A stretch of DNA of 34,959 nt from Bacteroidales bacterium (GTDB lineage: Bacteria > Bacteroidota > Bacteroidia > Bacteroidales > UBA932), in contig JAGCVW010000009.1 of NCBI GenBank assembly GCA_017962165.1, forward strand, positions 1 through 34,959, read 5' to 3'. Every line of letters starts with the position of its first letter. Position 1 is the first letter of the stretch. This document shows, piece after piece, positions 1-8,404 of the stretch. The notes beneath the pieces are model-generated. The model worked only from the letters and a program-made list of their open reading frames with translations, was not told where the DNA came from and made no database searches. Position numbers and translations under genes: made by a program.

Positions 1-1355
1 GCTTCGCCGAAGACGGTCAGCGAGCCGAACCGGCCGGTCGCCAGCGCGCCCTCCAGCATCTCAGGATGGTCCTCCTGATACACTGCCACCGGCACTGAGG
101 CCTTGTACAAAGACTTGGGCAGGTGGAGCGCGGCCGAAACGCCAGTCGCGGCATCCTCGTAGCAGAGGGCTAAAACCAGTTTCCGGGCAGGATCGGAGCC
201 CCATTTTTCAAGCATCCCGCGGACGAGTTCCGACGAGAGGTGACTGTCTATGAACTCCCACTCCACGTCGAGGAAATCTCCGTAGCCGTTTTTGGGCACA
301 TAGCCGGTGCGGCCGACAGGTGATATATAGGTATAGTGCGAAAGGTCGAACAGACTCTGATGGTTGGCTACATAGTTGTCCATCTTCTCCTGCATGCCGG
401 TATCGACAAAGGAGATAACGGTCCGCCCGCCTTTGGGGAAATGGCAGATCTGCGCGGCGACGCTCGCGAAGGAGCGCCCTATGCGTCCGAAACCGGCTAT
501 TACGATATGCAGCGACTCTCCCTCGCCGGGCACGGGCAGGAAGTCCGTATCGACCAGCAACTGCTCGGCAAGATAGTCGCCGGTATTGACCGTCTCGACC
601 TGAAGGCGCGAACCGTCTGTCCCGGGGAGGTAATTGAACACGTCCATGCTCGAATGCATTTCCAGGGTCACGTAGCAGGGGACAGCAGGGCCGTCGGAGC
701 CGCAAATACCGGACAGCAGCCGGACGGTTCCCATGCTCACGGCGTCGTGGGCCTGCTCGCCGTCTTCACCAATCAGGTATATGCATGAGGCCGCTGCAGG
801 GCAGGCGCTGCGAAGGTCGTCTTCATTGCCCCTCTCGCCGCGGTACCAGATTATACGCCTGCAGAAGCGTGCATCGTCGAGGGCGGTCTCCACTGCGTCG
901 CGCAGCTCTTCCACGTCCGAAGAGGTCATCACGACTATGTCGCGTCCGCCGAATTCGCTGCGCATGGCCTTGAGCATGTCGACCAGCCTGCGTCCGCCGC
1001 CAAGGATCAGGACATGTCCCTTCACGCGGTAGCGCCTTTCGCCCTTGCGGTACTTCTCGGAGATGTTGTCGAACACGTTGGAGAAGGCCGACACGGTCAG
1101 GGCGTTCAGCACAAGGATACCGCCGAAGGCGATTACGATGCTGAAGATATCGAGCGCGAGCTGGCTGCCGGACTTCGCTTCAAGCGGGAAACCGCCCGGA
1201 TCGAGGTACAGGTTCAGTATCTCCGTCCAGCCCAGCGCCCAGAAGCCTCCCAGAAGCACCAGCACCAGGAATAGCGCCAGCGCGATGCCGGCCAGCCATG
1301 CAAGTTGTTTGCCCTCTCCCTCGGAGAGTATGCGGTCAATTCTGCGTTTCAGCAT
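1..1355 (-). CDS. CASTOR/POLLUX-like ion channel with TrkA-N domains (3' end cut off)
   Basis: About 451 residues are visible; the C-terminus lies beyond the window edge. Two hydrophobic helices occur near residues 18-40 and 68-92, separated by a short loop containing a DPG motif. A Rossmann-type motif (GHVLILGGG) follows near residue 116 and a second (IVIAGFGRIGRS) near residue 256. Two TM helices followed by tandem TrkA-N/RCK-like domains is the layout of CASTOR/POLLUX-type channels, whose plant members are cation channels in nuclear calcium signalling. The inner-membrane location and gating by a bound nucleotide or ion are inferred. The ATG at 1355 lies inside the end of the upstream DUF4062 gene (20-base overlap), so the two are probably translated together. 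A generic TrkA-N transporter subunit is the alternative. Confidence 0.75.
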   Translation of the reverse strand, partial: MLKRRIDRILSEGEGKQLAWLAGIALALFLVLVLLGGFWALGWTEILNLYLDPGGFPLEAKSGSQLALDIFSIVIAFGGILVLNALTVSAFSNVFDNISEKYRKGERRYRVKGHVLILGGGRRLVDMLKAMRSEFGGRDIVVMTSSDVEELRDAVETALDDARFCRRIIWYRGERGNEDDLRSACPAAASCIYLIGEDGEQAHDAVSMGTVRLLSGICGSDGPAVPCYVTLEMHSSMDVFNYLPGTDGSRLQVETVNTGDYLAEQLLVDTDFLPVPGEGESLHIVIAGFGRIGRSFASVAAQICHFPKGGRTVISFVDTGMQEKMDNYVANHQSLFDLSHYTYISPVGRTGYVPKNGYGDFLDVEWEFIDSHLSSELVRGMLEKWGSDPARKLVLALCYEDAATGVSAALHLPKSLYKASVPVAVYQEDHPEMLEGALATGRFGSLTVFGE

Positions 1356-4300
1356 ATGCGTACTGTATGAGTTTATCTATTTCTTCAAGCCCGGTGTCTC
1401 CGCGGAATTTCCGGACAAGTTCCACACGCTCGGCATTGTCCGTGAACATCTTGCGGAAATTCTTAACCCACTCGTTGTCGGGATCTATTTCTTTCAGAAG
1501 GTTGCCGCCCTCGACCGCGGCGCAATAAGCCAGGTCGGCGACGCGCGCAAGGGGCTCCTGGGTCAATCCGAACTGCCATACTATGCCCTTTGATTTCATG
1601 AGTTCCCATGTGGAAAGGGTAAGGAGCATGTGGAATGACAGGTAAGTCTGGAGAGCCTCCGCCCAGCTGAAGAAGTTTTCGGCCCGGTAGAACAGCTGCA
1701 TCGAAGGGATGAAGCGGATGAATTCTGCCAGTGCGCGCTCATGCTGCCCCTCGGTCATCAGGACGGACAGGGCGTTGATCATCACATTGTAAGACTTGAA
1801 GCGGGCTTCGAAAGCCTCCTGGCCGGGCTCAAGGTCGTCGACGATGGCGTAGTACTGGTCGAAGAAACTGTCGAGCAGTTCCATGCGTTTGTTCTTGCTG
1901 ACCAGCGATGATTTTGTGCCGGCCTGGGCGACGAGAGGGAAGAGCGCCGTGAAGCGCTCCTTTGCGCTCGTCGCGCCCCCGCCGGCACCCCCGCGGAGGG
2001 CCTGCGCCTTATCTATCATGCCTTTCTTCTGATACAGCATGATAAGCAGGCTTGAGGCCATCGATATGAGTTGCTTCGATCCGGGGAAATCCAGCGAGGC
2101 GCTTCTGCGGGCTGCCTCCATGGCCTTTTCAAGATGGGGGATGGAATCCCTCTGCCCTGCAAGAATACTGCAGCAGGTGAAGGCGTCGGCGCCGGACAGG
2201 CTCTCGATATTGACATCCTCCAGCCAGGCGCTCATACGTGCGTGCAGCCTTTCGCGCTCCTCCTTAAGGTCGGCAAGAGCAGTCAGAACGTCCATTATTA
2301 ACTGCAGACGCTGCTCTACAGGCAGGGCCTTGCAGTAGTTTTCGAAATCGTCAGAGTCGAGGTAACCCTCGCGCAGCAGCTGGCGTATCTGCGGTCCATG
2401 GAAACGGAGCATGTCGCTCATCTGCTGGCCATGGACATAGTCGCCCCCGACCATGTATGGTGCGAAATGCGAAGGCTCGCAGCCTCCAAGGGCGAAATAC
2501 AGGCCCATGGTCTCACGCAGCGAATCATGCGGGTCGAGCGTAAGGATGTACTCTGAAATGTGCTTCTGGCGCTCGCCGAGACCGTCTTCGGGGCGGGTGA
2601 TATATTTGGCCCTCCAGAGGTGGCGGGCATGGTCCTCATAAAAGAAGTCGTGCAGGAAGTTCATCGCGCGGTAGAACTGAACCATGTCCCAGTCCCCGCC
2701 GGCGAAGTGGGCCACGTCGCTTTCACGAAGGCCGCCCGGCGCCGCCGCAATAGTCCAGATTGCCTGGCGCATGTTCTCTCCCAGCGCGAGGTTCTTCACT
2801 ATCTGGTTGACCATGAAGGTCATGATATCGTAGGTTGCGTCCGGCATCTCCTCCCAGATGTCTTCGAGATAGCCGTTGATGGCGTCGATCTGGCTGCCCT
2901 TCCTGCCGCGGATTTCGCGGAAGTCTTCCTGAGTGAGCGACTCGAAGATGCGGAAGATGCTATGGACCTTGAGGGGCGAGAGAGTCTTCTTCTTCGAAGT
3001 CGCGGCCTTGATCATCTGCTTCTTGATCTTCCCGGGAAGTTCGAGAAAGAAGGTCTGCTCATAGTTTACTATAAGCTCGGTGGCGGCGTCTTCGTCAGCC
3101 TCCACTCCAAGCATCAGTTTTCTCGAGAGGTAAGGATAGGCTTCGAGGACTTTTTCGCGGGCTTCGCTCTCGTCCTGGAGGTTGATCATGACATTGACAT
3201 CGTCCTTGACATGGTCGAGCCATGGCATGTAAAGGTCCTTGGGAGAAGTAGTCTCCAGGGCCTCCACGTCGTCCATATAAATATAGATGTAGTCGTCTTC
3301 GGCGACCTCCTTGACCAGCTCTTCGAACAGGTCGAAGAGCTCCGGCTCCGGCATTTTGCCGAGCATCAGCTCGTCTTCTGGCAGGTCTTCACGGCCGACT
3401 CGCTCGGCCAGTTCGTGGATCCAGCGGGCAAGGACAGGGCGCATGGACGAGCTGTACTCAGACAGGCCGAACACGGCCAGAAGGCGGATGACATCCGTAT
3501 CTTCGTCCCACTGCGCATAATCCTGCGCCATGTGGGTACTGGCGCCGTAGCCCTGGACATACCATACGGCGACATCGGACGAATCGTCCTCCTCTTCCTC
3601 TTCCACGTCTTCCTCCTCTTCTTCGTCGTCATCATACACATCCAACTCTATCGATCCGGGCAGCAGCCGCAGCAGCGTGGATTCTTCGAGTTCCTTTTCC
3701 CGGGCCCACCATGTGGCCGTTCCCTGCTCGTCTTCAAGGGCCGTCTCGGCCTCTATCTGACGGGCGAGCTGCTCGGTAACCATCTTCTCGAATTCGTCGG
3801 AGGTGAAGTGACCGTCCTTCCAGTCGAGATGGTAAGGCGTGCAGCGGTCGTCTTCGCCGCCGCGCTCGCCGAAGAGAGCATGGACCTTTGCCTTCAGGGC
3901 TTCCAGACGCTTGATGTTATCCGGATCCGAGTCGCAGAAGGTGGACTTAAGGTCTTCGGGTATGCCGTCGTAGGATGAGTCGTCGCGCAGGAAGAAAAGG
4001 ACATGGGACGAGTCGAAGCTGCCCTGGGAGAGGGCGCCGTAGACTATCTCCATTTCCGTCACGGAGCAGCCGGCGGTGTCGGCGAGGATCTGACGCTCCT
4101 CGTCGGATAGGCCGGCCATGAATTCCCTCCAGCGCTCGACGGGCGGCACCCAGCCGTAGCGGCGGCCTATGAGACCGATGAAGAACGGGCGCGCGCTGTC
4201 GATGCAACTTGTACAGACGGACAGCACCTTGCGCTCGCTCTCCGCCTCGCTCATATTGGAGGTATTGACGCCAAGGCGAAGGTCTATCGCCTGAAGCTCC

Positions 4301-4440
4301 ACCCTGCGGTCGCGGAAGCGCCTGTTCAGGGCGGGAATCACTTTGAACTTGATAACATCCCTCTCGAAGTCCATATCCTTGAAGGTAGACGACAGGAAAA
4401 TGTTGTATCGGCGCCATGCGCCTGCGCTCTGATTACTCAT
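1336..4440 (-). CDS. DUF4062 protein with degenerate STAND/NACHT-like NTPase core
   Basis: 1034 residues. Residues 11-100 (NIFLSSTFKDMDFERDVI, then RLGV and IGLIGRRYGW) match the DUF4062 domain found at the N-terminus of NPHP3/TEP1/NWD-type STAND proteins. A strongly acidic linker lies at about 269-288. The following segment resembles the family NTPase, but the P-loop position (about 295-303, VQGYGASTH) lacks the GK[ST] lysine. A Walker B-like strand ending in DD (384-391) remains. The rest is long helical sequence, possibly TPR-like. DUF4062 proteins are generally considered sensors or scaffolds; here ATP binding is probably weak or lost. It is first in a minus-strand operon with the CASTOR-like channel and lies head to head with the RyR-domain membrane protein. 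No clear -7 box was found upstream of its start. Confidence 0.8.
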   Translation of the reverse strand: MSNQSAGAWRRYNIFLSSTFKDMDFERDVIKFKVIPALNRRFRDRRVELQAIDLRLGVNTSNMSEAESERKVLSVCTSCIDSARPFFIGLIGRRYGWVPPVERWREFMAGLSDEERQILADTAGCSVTEMEIVYGALSQGSFDSSHVLFFLRDDSSYDGIPEDLKSTFCDSDPDNIKRLEALKAKVHALFGERGGEDDRCTPYHLDWKDGHFTSDEFEKMVTEQLARQIEAETALEDEQGTATWWAREKELEESTLLRLLPGSIELDVYDDDEEEEEDVEEEEEDDSSDVAVWYVQGYGASTHMAQDYAQWDEDTDVIRLLAVFGLSEYSSSMRPVLARWIHELAERVGREDLPEDELMLGKMPEPELFDLFEELVKEVAEDDYIYIYMDDVEALETTSPKDLYMPWLDHVKDDVNVMINLQDESEAREKVLEAYPYLSRKLMLGVEADEDAATELIVNYEQTFFLELPGKIKKQMIKAATSKKKTLSPLKVHSIFRIFESLTQEDFREIRGRKGSQIDAINGYLEDIWEEMPDATYDIMTFMVNQIVKNLALGENMRQAIWTIAAAPGGLRESDVAHFAGGDWDMVQFYRAMNFLHDFFYEDHARHLWRAKYITRPEDGLGERQKHISEYILTLDPHDSLRETMGLYFALGGCEPSHFAPYMVGGDYVHGQQMSDMLRFHGPQIRQLLREGYLDSDDFENYCKALPVEQRLQLIMDVLTALADLKEERERLHARMSAWLEDVNIESLSGADAFTCCSILAGQRDSIPHLEKAMEAARRSASLDFPGSKQLISMASSLLIMLYQKKGMIDKAQALRGGAGGGATSAKERFTALFPLVAQAGTKSSLVSKNKRMELLDSFFDQYYAIVDDLEPGQEAFEARFKSYNVMINALSVLMTEGQHERALAEFIRFIPSMQLFYRAENFFSWAEALQTYLSFHMLLTLSTWELMKSKGIVWQFGLTQEPLARVADLAYCAAVEGGNLLKEIDPDNEWVKNFRKMFTDNAERVELVRKFRGDTGLEEIDKLIQYAYAETQN

Positions 4441-4492
4441 ACTTCGAATGTGGTTTATCGGTCTAAGATAAGAAATATATGTTAAGAAACAC

Positions 4493-4500
4493 TATCTTTG
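4493..4500 (+). promoter_or_regulatory. Bacteroidota -7 box abutting the start codon
   Basis: TATCTTTG fits the Bacteroidota TAnnTTTG consensus and ends only 4 bases before the ATG at 4505, so transcription would begin at or next to the start codon. No convincing -33 TTTG was found at the usual spacing. Confidence 0.6.
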
Positions 4501-4504
4501 ATAT

Positions 4505-6388
4505 ATGAACTATACGGCTTTACAACTCCTGGTGGCTCTGGCCGCCCTCATCTATTTTGTAGTTACCCTCATAATCGTAAGGCGCAAGCCAGGCCTTTTG
4601 TGGCTTTGCGCAGCACTTGTGGCTCTCGGCGGAATCACCCTGTACTGGCAGGCATATTCGAGCGTCCAGCCGTTCATCCCGCATATTGTGATGAGCATCC
4701 TGACGGGTCTGGACCTGTTCCTGTTCCGCGCGTACACTATAGGTATGGTGTCGAACTTCTTCTTCGGAGAAGGCAATATCGGGCATCTTATCATTCTGTA
4801 CGGTTTGATGCTCTGCGCAGTGTGGACGACCTCCCTGGCCGCAATCCACGTCTTCGCGCGCAAGCTCGAGAGCCGTATATGGCTGTGGTACAAGACCATA
4901 GGCCGTTCTTCTTCGCCGGTCCACCTCATCGTGGGCGTGAACCCGCGCAGCATCAGCCTGGCCCGCAGCCTCAAGGGCAAGGGGCACGTCGTTGTTCTGG
5001 ACGACGCGGCGCCTGTCGCCGGGCCACGGGGGAGGATGGACTTCTTCGGAGTTTTGAAGGGCATCCGCGTCGAGTCGCCCCTGGTGGGCCGCCTTCGCCG
5101 CGAAGCCCCATGGGCCGCCGTTCTCAAAGGCACGCTCGCGCTACGCCGACTCGACCGCTGGCTCAGGCTCGAGACCACTTCCGTCTATCTGCTTTCCGAA
5201 GACTATTCGGCCAACATTGCATCTGCGTTGAGACTCGACCGCAGGGGAGTCGCTTCGGTGTGGTTTGTGGCGAACGAAGATGAACTGACGCTTCCTATTG
5301 ATATTACTCATAAGAGATTGCATCTTATTGATCCTTCGGGGCTGGCGATTTCCAGTCTGAAGAGGGAAGAAGAGTTGTATCCAGTCCGCTGCGTAGATGT
5401 GGCCCGAGATGCTGAGGGACATCGTCTTGGATATGTCAATGGCGGATTCGATTCGGTAGTTGTTGGTTCGGAAGAATTTGCGGCCGGCGTGCATGGATTC
5501 CTGCAGGAATGGGCCGCCTTTGTCGGAAAGGATAAGAAACAGGTTCCGCTTGTGATAGATGTTCTGGAAGACATCCCCGCCGAACGCTTTGGGAGCCTCA
5601 ACTGGGTCGGCGTCTGTTTCGACGACGACGAAACCACCATGCGAAAGGCGCTGGATATCGCAAAGCAACACTTTATGTCAGAGATCTCTCCACTCGCTAC
5701 GCTCGGGCGAGATGACAATTCAACTGTCATTCCGAGCGAAGCCGAAGGCGGAGTCGAGAAATCTCCATTCCTTATCGCCGCACGCTTAGACCGTCCGGAG
5801 GTGTTCGCCGACACCCTGCGCTTCTCCAAAGAGAATTACGGCGTGGAGATAGTTCCTTTCGGGCAATTAGATAAAATTTGGACTTACGACAGTATCACCG
5901 GAGGCGACACAGCCCGTTTTGCCCGTATCTTCTACGACGGTTACAGGGAGTCTGCCGGAGGCGGTCTTGAATGGGATGAAAGAAATGCGAAGATTCTCGA
6001 ATCCGACCACTCCGATTTGTGGAATGCGATGGAACTGCGGCGTAAACTCTCGCAGGACTACTCTGATTACTTTCACCGCAGGGTGAAGACTTATCTATGT
6101 GATTTGTTCCAGCCTGAATATGATGGTGTGTGGAAGGATATTCCCGTTAAGTTCGAAGGAAAGCATTACACCGGGGCCGACCCTGCCGTCGGCGCCGTCC
6201 TGGAGTACCTCTCGATCGGAGAGCATCTCCGATGGGAGGCCTCCCACCGCGCCGCCGGCTACCGCCCCGGCCCTAAAAAAGAAGAAGATCGCATGACCCA
6301 TACGGACCTCGTTCCTTACGACGCACTCTCCGGCGTCGCTCAGCACTACGACTGGATCGTCGTTCGCACTTCCCTCCGCTTAAAATAG
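4505..6388 (+). CDS. Membrane protein with Rossmann-like domains and C-terminal RyR domain
   Basis: 627 residues. About four hydrophobic helices occupy residues 4-117. They are followed by a TrkA-N-like stretch near 137-165 (HLIVGVNPRSISLARSLKGK) and more alpha/beta sequence to about 390. The last about 65 residues match the RyR domain: a conserved helix, then GYRPGPKKEEDRMTHTDLVP and a terminal helix. In ryanodine receptors RyR repeats are ligand- or protein-contact modules; bacterial versions occur in predicted nucleotide- and ion-signalling proteins. The four-TM plus Rossmann plus RyR order suggests a gated membrane channel or sensor working with the divergent DUF4062/CASTOR-like pair. Residues about 393-421 are encoded by a dispersed palindromic repeat. 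The start is placed at 4505 because the membrane segment begins there and the -7 box lies just upstream. Confidence 0.75.
   Translation: MNYTALQLLVALAALIYFVVTLIIVRRKPGLLWLCAALVALGGITLYWQAYSSVQPFIPHIVMSILTGLDLFLFRAYTIGMVSNFFFGEGNIGHLIILYGLMLCAVWTTSLAAIHVFARKLESRIWLWYKTIGRSSSPVHLIVGVNPRSISLARSLKGKGHVVVLDDAAPVAGPRGRMDFFGVLKGIRVESPLVGRLRREAPWAAVLKGTLALRRLDRWLRLETTSVYLLSEDYSANIASALRLDRRGVASVWFVANEDELTLPIDITHKRLHLIDPSGLAISSLKREEELYPVRCVDVARDAEGHRLGYVNGGFDSVVVGSEEFAAGVHGFLQEWAAFVGKDKKQVPLVIDVLEDIPAERFGSLNWVGVCFDDDETTMRKALDIAKQHFMSEISPLATLGRDDNSTVIPSEAEGGVEKSPFLIAARLDRPEVFADTLRFSKENYGVEIVPFGQLDKIWTYDSITGGDTARFARIFYDGYRESAGGGLEWDERNAKILESDHSDLWNAMELRRKLSQDYSDYFHRRVKTYLCDLFQPEYDGVWKDIPVKFEGKHYTGADPAVGAVLEYLSIGEHLRWEASHRAAGYRPGPKKEEDRMTHTDLVPYDALSGVAQHYDWIVVRTSLRLK
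5681..5765 (+). repeat. Palindromic dispersed element, copy A (in frame inside a gene)
   Basis: This 85-base segment begins GAGATCTCTC and ends GAGAAATCTC. It carries inner arms (GCGAGATGACA and TGTCATTCCGAGC) that pair around a short centre. About 80 percent of positions match copy B at 10935-11016. It is read without a stop as roughly residues 393-421 of the RyR-domain protein. Confidence 0.8.
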
Positions 6389-6423
6389 GGTTACTTTGCC
6401 CCCGCGGGGGCAAAGTAACCCTA
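6386..6423. repeat. 38-base perfect palindrome, GTTACTTTGCCC hairpin family
   Basis: The two 19-base arms are perfect reverse complements meeting at a central CG, and the left arm includes the TAG stop of the RyR-domain gene. It sits between convergent genes and could end transcription from both sides, but there is no clear U-tract. The same stem recurs at 13333-13364 and 13387-13416. Confidence 0.85.
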
Positions 6424-6449
6424 CTTAGTCACCTCAATCCCCAGCGCCA

Positions 6450-7448
6450 TCAACTGCCTAAAGTAGCGACCATGACGGCTTTGATCGTGTGGTGACGGTT
6501 TTCGGCTTCGTCGAAGACGATGCTGGCGGGGGATTCGAAGACTTCTTCGGTCACTTCGACTCCGTCCATTCCGAACTTTTCGAAAACGTCGCGTCCGACC
6601 TTGGTCTCGAGGTTATGGTATGCAGGCAGGCAGTGCATGAACTTACAGTCGGGATTTCCCGTCTTGGCCATAAGAGCGGCGTTGACCTGGTAGGGCTTAA
6701 GCAAAGCGATGCGCTCTTTCCAGACCTCGTCAGGTTCGCCCATCGACACCCATACGTCGGTGTAGAGGAAGTCGCAGCCCTTGACGCCTTCGTCCACATT
6801 GTCGGTAACGGTAATGCGCGCGCCGGTTTCCTTAGCTATCTCCCTGCACTGGGCGACCAGCTCCGCGGCCGGCTGCAGCGACTTCGGCGCCACTATCCTG
6901 ACGTCCATTCCCATCTTCGCTCCGCCGACAAGCAGCGAATTGCCCATATTGAAGCGGGCGTCGCCAAGATAGGCGTAGGCTACTTCCGACAGAGGTTTCG
7001 AGGTATGCTCCCTCATGGTAAGGAAGTCCGCCAGAATCTGGGTGGGGTGGAATTCGTTGGTCAATCCATTCCATACGGGAACGCCCGAATACTCCGCCAG
7101 TTCTTCTACCGTCTTCTGGGCGAAGCCGCGGTACTCGATACCGTCGTACATGCGTCCGAGGACGCGGGCCGTATCTTTCATGGACTCCTTAATGCCTATC
7201 TGTGAACCGGTAGGGCCGAGATAGGTGACATGGGCGCCCTGGTCGTAGGCCGCAGTCTCAAAAGCGCAGCGCGTACGGGTCGAAGTCTTTTCGAAAATCA
7301 GGGCGATATTCTTGCCGATAAGCGTTTTGTGTTCGCGTCCGGTCTTTTTGTCGGCCTTAAGCTCTGCTGCGAGGTCGAGCAGATACTGAATCTCTTCGGG
7401 GGTAAAATCGAGCAGCTTGAGGAAGCTGCGGTTTTTCAAGTCTACCAT
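6450..7448 (-). CDS. arcB: Ornithine carbamoyltransferase
   Basis: 332 residues, usual length. Carbamoyl-phosphate binding motifs STRTR and HPTQ, the ornithine-binding DVWVSMGEP segment and the HCLPAYH motif are all present. The SMG motif supports true ornithine rather than acetylornithine specificity. The enzyme interconverts ornithine plus carbamoyl phosphate with citrulline. It is last in a minus-strand operon, 3 bases after the carbamate kinase gene and downstream of a guanidine-modifying hydrolase, so the catabolic direction (citrulline phosphorolysis to carbamoyl phosphate) is the likely role. Sequence alone does not exclude an anabolic ArgF. Confidence 0.93.
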   Translation of the reverse strand: MVDLKNRSFLKLLDFTPEEIQYLLDLAAELKADKKTGREHKTLIGKNIALIFEKTSTRTRCAFETAAYDQGAHVTYLGPTGSQIGIKESMKDTARVLGRMYDGIEYRGFAQKTVEELAEYSGVPVWNGLTNEFHPTQILADFLTMREHTSKPLSEVAYAYLGDARFNMGNSLLVGGAKMGMDVRIVAPKSLQPAAELVAQCREIAKETGARITVTDNVDEGVKGCDFLYTDVWVSMGEPDEVWKERIALLKPYQVNAALMAKTGNPDCKFMHCLPAYHNLETKVGRDVFEKFGMDGVEVTEEVFESPASIVFDEAENRHHTIKAVMVATLGS

Positions 7449-7451
7449 ATG

Positions 7452-8402
7452 CTATTTAACTATTCTTGTTCCACAACTAGGGTTGCCGAGCTGCCCGGCT
7501 TCAGTGATTATGCACTCTCCGCCGCCGTTCTCTACGAACGAGATCGCGGCGCGGATTTTCGGAGCCATGGAGCCCTCCGCGAACTGTCCCTCCGCCATAT
7601 ACGCTTTGGCCTGGGAGACGGTGACGCTGTCCAGCGCTTTCTCGCCGGGCTTCTTGAAATTGACGTAGACCTTGGGCACGTCGGTCAGGATATAAAACTC
7701 GTCGGCGTTCATCCTGACGGCCGCGAGCGCGCAGGCGAGGTCCTTGTCGATCACCGCCTCGACTCCGCGCCGGCCGTCAGCCGAGCCGACGACAGGAATA
7801 CCTCCGCCGCCTACTGCGACCACTATATTGCCTTCGCGCGCAAGTCGCTCGACGAGGTTGATGTTGTTGATTACCAGCGGTTTCGGCGACGCGACGACCT
7901 TTCTCCAGCCTCTTCCCGCTGAATCTTCTCGGTAAACAGCTGCGCTGTTACCTCGAAGATCCCCTGCCTGATTACAAGATGGGCATTCCTTGTAAAATGG
8001 CCCAACCGGCTTCGAGGGATTCTGGAACGCCGGATCGTCGGCGGCGACCTCGACGCGGGTGACGAGCGAGACTACAGGCCGCGAAAGCCCGGCCCCTCGC
8101 AGCACCTTCTCCATCGCGGTCTCGATCAGATACGCAATGGAACCCTGGGTCTCGGCGCCGCAGAAATCCATTGGCATGCTCTGCAGCCCGAAATCCCTGG
8201 CTCCGGCTTCATGGCGCAGCAGCGCGTTCCCTACCTGTGGCCCGTTGCCATGGCCGATGACCAGGCCGCAGCCCTGCTCCAGCAGGGGCAGAAGACAGCG
8301 GCAAGCGTCTTCGACATTGGCCAGCTGCTCGGCGTAGGTGCCTTTCTGGCCGGCCCTCAGCAGCGCGTTCCCTCCGAACGCAACCATCACAAGCTTTCCC
8401 AT
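7452..8402 (-). CDS. arcC: Carbamate kinase
   Basis: 316 residues from the ATG at 8402, which gives the classic N-terminus MGKLVMVAFGGNALLRAG; an in-frame ATG 33 bases upstream would overlap the preceding gene and adds no conserved residues. The GGGGIPV and VIDKDLA motifs of the carbamate kinase/amino-acid kinase fold are present. The enzyme makes ATP and carbamate from carbamoyl phosphate and ADP, the energy-conserving step of arginine or citrulline fermentation in the cytoplasm. It starts 2 bases after the stop of the guanidine-modifying enzyme gene and ends 3 bases before the ornithine carbamoyltransferase gene. Confidence 0.94.
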   Translation of the reverse strand: MGKLVMVAFGGNALLRAGQKGTYAEQLANVEDACRCLLPLLEQGCGLVIGHGNGPQVGNALLRHEAGARDFGLQSMPMDFCGAETQGSIAYLIETAMEKVLRGAGLSRPVVSLVTRVEVAADDPAFQNPSKPVGPFYKECPSCNQAGDLRGNSAAVYREDSAGRGWRKVVASPKPLVINNINLVERLAREGNIVVAVGGGGIPVVGSADGRRGVEAVIDKDLACALAAVRMNADEFYILTDVPKVYVNFKKPGEKALDSVTVSQAKAYMAEGQFAEGSMAPKIRAAISFVENGGGECIITEAGQLGNPSCGTRIVK

Positions 8403-8404
8403 AA

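Noticed and set aside
2560-3978. A 472-codon open frame on the + strand inside the DUF4062 gene
   Set aside because: It is the antisense shadow of a well-supported gene; it has low-complexity composition and no family motifs.
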